Shown: positions 61,301 through 64,000 of the stretch, in pieces
How positions within the stretch are numbered: the stretch's first letter is position 1
How the letters are laid out: each line of letters starts with the position of its first letter
Origin: Acanthaster planci
Taxonomy: Eukaryota > Echinodermata > Asteroidea > Valvatida > Acanthasteridae
Direction: 5' to 3'
DNA: 64,000 nucleotides
Assembly: GCF_001949145.1 (NCBI RefSeq)
Contig: NW_019091637.1
Coordinates: forward strand, 182,268-246,267
The notes under the pieces: model-generated
The model's input: the letters and a program-made list of their open reading frames with translations, nothing else
Told to the model about the DNA's origin: nothing
Databases searched by the model: none
Made by a program: the position numbers and the translations under genes

Positions 61301-63943
61301 AGTTAAATTTGAATTGAAAATGGTACACTGAGAATTCAGGTGAACATAACACTTTGAATTCCCCATACTAAAAACACTGTTGCTATACCTCGGGATTCAG
61401 GGCAAGCTTTTGCTTAGTTCCATAAGAGACGCCTTGCACTAATAAGACACAGCTTTCAGTAGATAAGAAGGGCACAAAGGAACCAGCCCTTTCCAGAGAT
61501 TGTGGTCGCTATGAAAAAGCTTGCCCTGAATCACAAGGTAAAGCAACAGAGTCTTTAGTCTGGGAAATTCAATTTGTTATGTTTATGTGCAAACAGATAA
61601 CTCAGTGTACCAGATTTTATTAAAATTAAACTTGCAAAAGACATATCAAAATTCTACCATAAAGCACAGAATGAACAACAAGGCATCAGCCGATGGCTAC
61701 CCACCTTTGGCCCCTCTCTTGTCCCGGTGTTTCCCACCTTTCCGGCTACTCGCTCCAGCCGAGTCACTCAGCACCGGCCAAGAAGGATCCAGGGCGCTTC
61801 CCTTGGGAATGGGAATGTCCCAGGGAACCAGAAAATTACAGTCCCGCAGGAAACCAGGCTGCTGCTCCAGTCCTAATAGCAATATACAAATTAAAGGATG
61901 CAGTGACTCCCAATGGTAATTTAAATCTGTTTCCGTCAATTATCACCAGGGCTAAAGACCTGAGATTGGATATTTGGACACACAACTTCATTAAATTTCA
62001 GTTTTCAGTCAAGCTCAAAATCGCACTTATTTCCCTGTTTCTATCAGAACCACAAACATTACATACAATAGTGTAAACAAGTGAGCTACTTTATATATAT
62101 CGTAAAATCAGCATAAATCAATTAACATACTTGTATGAACACCAAGGAGCATTTCAATTAATATAGAGTGTGGGGATGTTCAATATAGAAAAGATAGAAA
62201 AGCCTTAAAGTTGATGGAAACACAAATAAAGAGAATAAAGACACTAACAGGCAGATTACACTTAGCTAGGACCCAGTCTCAATTGGGTAAGAGAGACAGA
62301 AACACAGAATAATCAGTAGGCTCCAAGAGCAAGAAATCAAGGGCAAGGATTCTTGGTTAGCTAATCTCAAGGAGGTCTTGCAGAGCACAGACTGTCTCAA
62401 ACTACCCCCAGAGGGAAGCTGCACCAACCTTTGCTTGGGTTGTACAATGAAGCCTTGCCCAAGCACAGCAGGGACCAGGAGGAGAACAGTGGTAGCAGGC
62501 CGTGGGGGGACGTGGAACACATCATTCCCTGCAGGTAATCGGCTGTCGAGGACTCACGGTAGTACACAGGCTTCTCTGCAATAAGGGGGAGCAGAGGGGA
62601 CAAACGGTGTGCTGGATGAAGAATTACCAAATGAACTCTGCAAATCTAAGATCCTTGCTTGAATCTGGGAAATTTTACTACACACTCTTGGCACAGAGAC
62701 TATCTCTGGCACTGTGGCTGAGGCTTCAAAAATAACGAATCCTGAAATGAACTCTGCAAATACATGAGTCTGGGAATATCATCACTGCACTTTTCCTATG
62801 GCTGTGAAGCGAAGAAGATACTTGCTTAGGAAAAAACCCTGTACCTATTAAAACATTCTGTGATGTAGAATTCTCATGACAGGTTCTATTTATAGCCATT
62901 TTTGGCTTGGGAAATAAATTTTGTAAGCAAGAATTGCTACTTAGCAGGTCTATAAGATTGAATCCATTGCTGCTGAAAAAACTGACTTTATCAATGGGAC
63001 CTGTGCTCAGCCTTGACACACGAGTGAAGACCGTACAATCAAACAGAAATCTGTCTTAGCTTAGCGTGTCCTGTGTCAAAGGCATATAAACTTGCATACC
63101 CATACAAGTTGAGTTCCTAACGAAATCTGTCATTGTTCTACTCTCTTGTTCCCACTCAGAGCAGATGTTGCTTGGCAAATGTGACTAAGCTGTCACTTCA
63201 GCCACATGGAAGTATTCACGGTTTCCCTTTTTTCACTGCTACAGAGACTAGTTAAACAGAGCTTATCCACTATGAGGTCTTTGAGTTCAAAGGGGACTCT
63301 TTACAGGCTGAAAGACTTGGCCAGGGCATTCAGTGACAGAGGGGTGGTCCACACTCTTTTTGAGATTTTTACCTCTGATGGTGTCATGCACTCCATCGCC
63401 CATGCTCAGCAGGCTGGCTGCACTGTTGCCGGGCAACCCACTGTGGGCATCATGGGACAGCAGATCGCTGGCCCCAGATTGGCCAAGGCTAAGAGCAGGG
63501 CTGAAGGTATTAGGAATACTTGCCGTGTTATCTGAAAACAAAACAAGTTAAGATGACGTGACAATTGGTATTTTTGGGTGATTTCTAAAATCCAGCCTTG
63601 ACGCAATCATGGACTCCATTCAGTTCAAATCCTGCACGTGAACACTTCTACATCAACCAATTTTTCAATTCTAAGTGTCTATGTCATCTGCCTTCTGTCT
63701 CAATTCAATCAAACAAATATTCGAATGACAACCCCTACCGCTCTTCAGCTTTTCGGTGGCCATTTTGCCCAGGCCATCCTCCTTTCCACTCTCCTTCCCA
63801 GCACCCTTTGCCTGGTCCTGGCCAGCCAATGCCGGCAGCACCTTGGAATCCCGTCGCTTAGGCTCATACAGCCGGAATGTGTGGTGTTTGTGCTTGCTGC
63901 AGCAGCGGTCCTCCAGCTCTTGGAAGAAGTCATAATTGGCAAG
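58250..63943 (-). CDS. SMG8: SMG8, C-terminal ~395 residues (seven exons, 5' part outside window)
   Basis: SMG8 is a subunit of the SMG1-SMG8-SMG9 complex of nonsense-mediated mRNA decay; its C-terminal region is known to contact the SMG1 kinase and restrain UPF1 phosphorylation. The coding segments, in transcript order, are 63943-63739, 63531-63305, 62528-62429, 61872-61705, 59711-59528, 59007-58825 and 58370-58250. Their lengths (205, 227, 100, 168, 184, 183, 121) total 1188 nt, giving 395 codons plus TGA, and every junction has GT/AG and matching phase. Family-typical blocks are seen in order: ANYDFFQELEDRCC, LFSSWSLLCLG, GFLRDCNFLVPWDIPIPKG, YIGNEYECPRGHRFICSG, MPLYFPCPCR, GQLMRAFIVTPDVPLYIKLN, SFWVLRFPYVYVDENGP. 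Human SMG8 is about 991 residues, so roughly 40% is present. The N-terminal G-like domain is not in the window. Identification rests on remembered family motifs, not a search. Confidence 0.93.
58825..59007 (-). CDS. SMG8: SMG8 exon F
   Basis: The acceptor is catgtaatag|GAC; the nearer AG (before CCTCCC) would run into a stop, so phase decides the choice. The donor is CGCTTTCC|GTATCC. The exon encodes (R)TTKPPLGQLMRAFIVTPD, VPLYIKLNPRLRPDQHPCP, and GNSFWVLRFP. The QLMRAFIVTPD.PLYI.LNP and FWVLRFP blocks are SMG8-typical. Read past the donor, the open frame continues for about 25 codons of unrelated residues, as expected for intron read-through. Confidence 0.92.
59217..59450. mobile_element. 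Hairpin MITE in SMG8 intron (between exons E and F)
   Basis: The left arm reads GGCCAACTTCATAGAGCTGC, TTTAGCACAGAATTTGCTTAA, then GCACAAAAACCTTGCTT. The right arm, reverse complemented, reads GGCCAATTTCATAGAGCTGC, TTAAGCACAAAATTTGCTTAA, then GCATGAAAAAGCCTTGCTT. The first 44 bases differ at three positions and similarity continues to about 78 bases (GGTTACCAGC against GGTTTCCAGC). The element fills 234 of the 520 intron bases and would form a long hairpin in the pre-mRNA. Confidence 0.85.
59528..59711 (-). CDS. SMG8: SMG8 exon E (Cys-rich conserved core)
   Basis: The acceptor is ggaactgtttcag|AC and the donor is CATGCCG|GTGAGTG, a near-consensus donor. It encodes DSNTDPSIRAYIGNEYECP, RGHRFICSGPDKIVKATGSG, and ends SDMPLYFPCPCR. 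This is the most conserved part of the SMG8 C-terminus seen here. The Cys/His pairs (ECPRGH, FPCPC) could bind a metal, but that is an inference. It is the anchor for the gene call. Confidence 0.94.
60478..60612. mobile_element. CAGTGGCG-type MITE, copy 2 (3' part, in SMG8 intron)
   Basis: The end read on the minus strand is ACAGTGGTGTGTCCAGTGG, then GGAGGAATCTTGCCAC. The interior GTGGTATTGTTTTCTTATGG and TCTGGTGCTAATA match GCTGGTATTGGTTTCTCATGG and TTTGTGTTAATA at 30128-30163. The 5' limit is unclear. Confidence 0.5.
61376..61550. mobile_element. Short TIR element in SMG8 intron (between exons D and E)
   Basis: The left arm reads ACTGTTGCTATACCTCGGG followed by ATTCAGGGCAAGCTTTT. The right arm, reverse complemented, reads TCTGTTGCTTTACCTTGTG followed by ATTCAGGGCAAGCTTTT. 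About 40 bases of inverted arm enclose ~100 bases of centre. It is non-coding. The block ATTCAGGGCAAGCTTTT is perfectly kept in both arms. Confidence 0.75.
61705..61872 (-). CDS. SMG8: SMG8 exon D
   Basis: The acceptor is tatattgctattag|GA and the donor is GCCAAAG|GTGGGTA. The sequence runs (G)LEQQPGFLRDCNFLVPWDI, then PIPKGSALDPSWPVLSDSAG, and ends in a basic run RKGGKHRDKRGAK. The PGFL..CNFLVPWDI block is typical of SMG8. The basic tail probably precedes an exposed loop, which is an inference from composition only. Confidence 0.9.
62429..62528 (-). CDS. SMG8: SMG8 exon C
   Basis: The acceptor is gattacctgcag|GGAATG in phase 0 and the donor is AGCAAAG|GTTGGTG in phase 1. It encodes GMMCSTSPHGLLPLFSSWSL followed by LCLGKASLYNPSK. 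The SSWSL..LG.A..YN block is a conserved SMG8 signature, and the split Gly codon at the 3' end is completed by the next exon. Confidence 0.88.
63305..63531 (-). CDS. SMG8: SMG8 exon B
   Basis: The acceptor is acttgttttgttttcag|AT and the donor is CAGCCT|GTAAAGAG. The translation starts DNTASIPNTFSPALSLGQSG and ends CPGQVFQP. It is Ser/Gly/Ala-rich and probably a flexible linker of low conservation. It enters in phase 1 and leaves in phase 0, which fits both neighbours. The plus-strand reading frames over the same bases are antisense shadows. Confidence 0.85.
63739..63943 (-). CDS. SMG8: SMG8 exon A (first visible exon)
   Basis: This exon reads LANYDFFQELEDRCC, then a His/Lys-rich stretch, KRRDSKVLPALAG and a charged Lys/Gly-rich tail ending EKLKS plus one base. 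The donor is AGCG|GTAGGGG. I placed the acceptor after ctctccccctcgcag because it has a good pyrimidine tract and leaves phase 0. The frame stays open upstream to 63979, where an in-frame TAG stands, so a slightly longer exon using the AG before 63971 is also possible. The preceding exon lies beyond the window. Confidence 0.85.
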
Positions 63944-64000
63944 CTGCGAGGGGGAGAGGTCAGATTTCAATCTTGAGAGCTATCACTTGGTCTAGATTTT

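Noticed and set aside
61587-62076. 110- and 127-codon plus-strand open frames
   Set aside because: They overlap SMG8 exon D antisense and have no family signal.
63206-63976. Several plus-strand open frames of 70-112 codons
   Set aside because: All are shadows of SMG8 exons A and B on the minus strand.
1-64000. CRISPR arrays, operons, prophage or plasmid functions
   Set aside because: No regularly spaced direct repeats, no ribosome-binding-site-led compact genes; the window is clearly animal-like nuclear DNA.

Overview
The window looks like intron-rich animal nuclear DNA, most likely from a marine invertebrate deuterostome such as an echinoderm. The reasons are short exons with canonical GT/AG splice sites and consistent phases, a base composition near 60% AT, very long non-coding stretches, many small terminal-inverted-repeat (TIR) elements, and a marked excess of the palindromic words ACATGTACATGT and GTAGGCCTAC. 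The lineage is an inference from style, not proven. There is no bacterial operon, CRISPR array, rRNA gene or complete tRNA gene. A 180-base run of N (46835-47014) is an assembly gap.

Two pieces of protein-coding gene can be supported, both on the minus strand. (1) At the right end, seven exons between 58250 and 63943 join in frame to encode the last ~395 residues of SMG8, a subunit of the SMG1 kinase complex that controls UPF1 phosphorylation in nonsense-mediated mRNA decay. All six splice junctions agree in phase and the joined length is an exact multiple of three including the stop. The 5' part of the gene lies beyond base 64000. (2) Near the left end, 2368-2844 is a 477-nt Ser/acid-rich exon of an unidentified protein. 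It contains a near-ideal Kozak ATG.

The ~55 kb between these genes shows no confident exon. It is intergenic or long-intron DNA filled with short non-autonomous elements. Recognised here: a TIR element at 518-680; ends of a CAGTGGCG family (about 29203, 29997-30252, 40350, 60478-60612); a ~210-bp TIR element at 33632-33845; a TTAA-flanked piggyBac-like MITE at 45841-46440; a TIR pair enclosing the N gap (46687-47049) with a tRNA-like A-box start at the gap edge; a decayed minisatellite at 50470-51460; a TA-flanked Tc1/mariner-like MITE with an exact 60-bp internal tandem duplication (54339-54947); a foldback element with 30-bp subterminal repeats (55930-56476); and a dispersed repeat with copies at 21985-22170 and 57205-57390.

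Three elements sit inside SMG8 introns: 59217-59450, 60478-60612 and 61376-61550. The first is almost a perfect hairpin and fills nearly half of a 520-nt intron. I found no convincing new multi-gene system. The most checkable new observations are the mobile-element structures and the intronic hairpin in SMG8.
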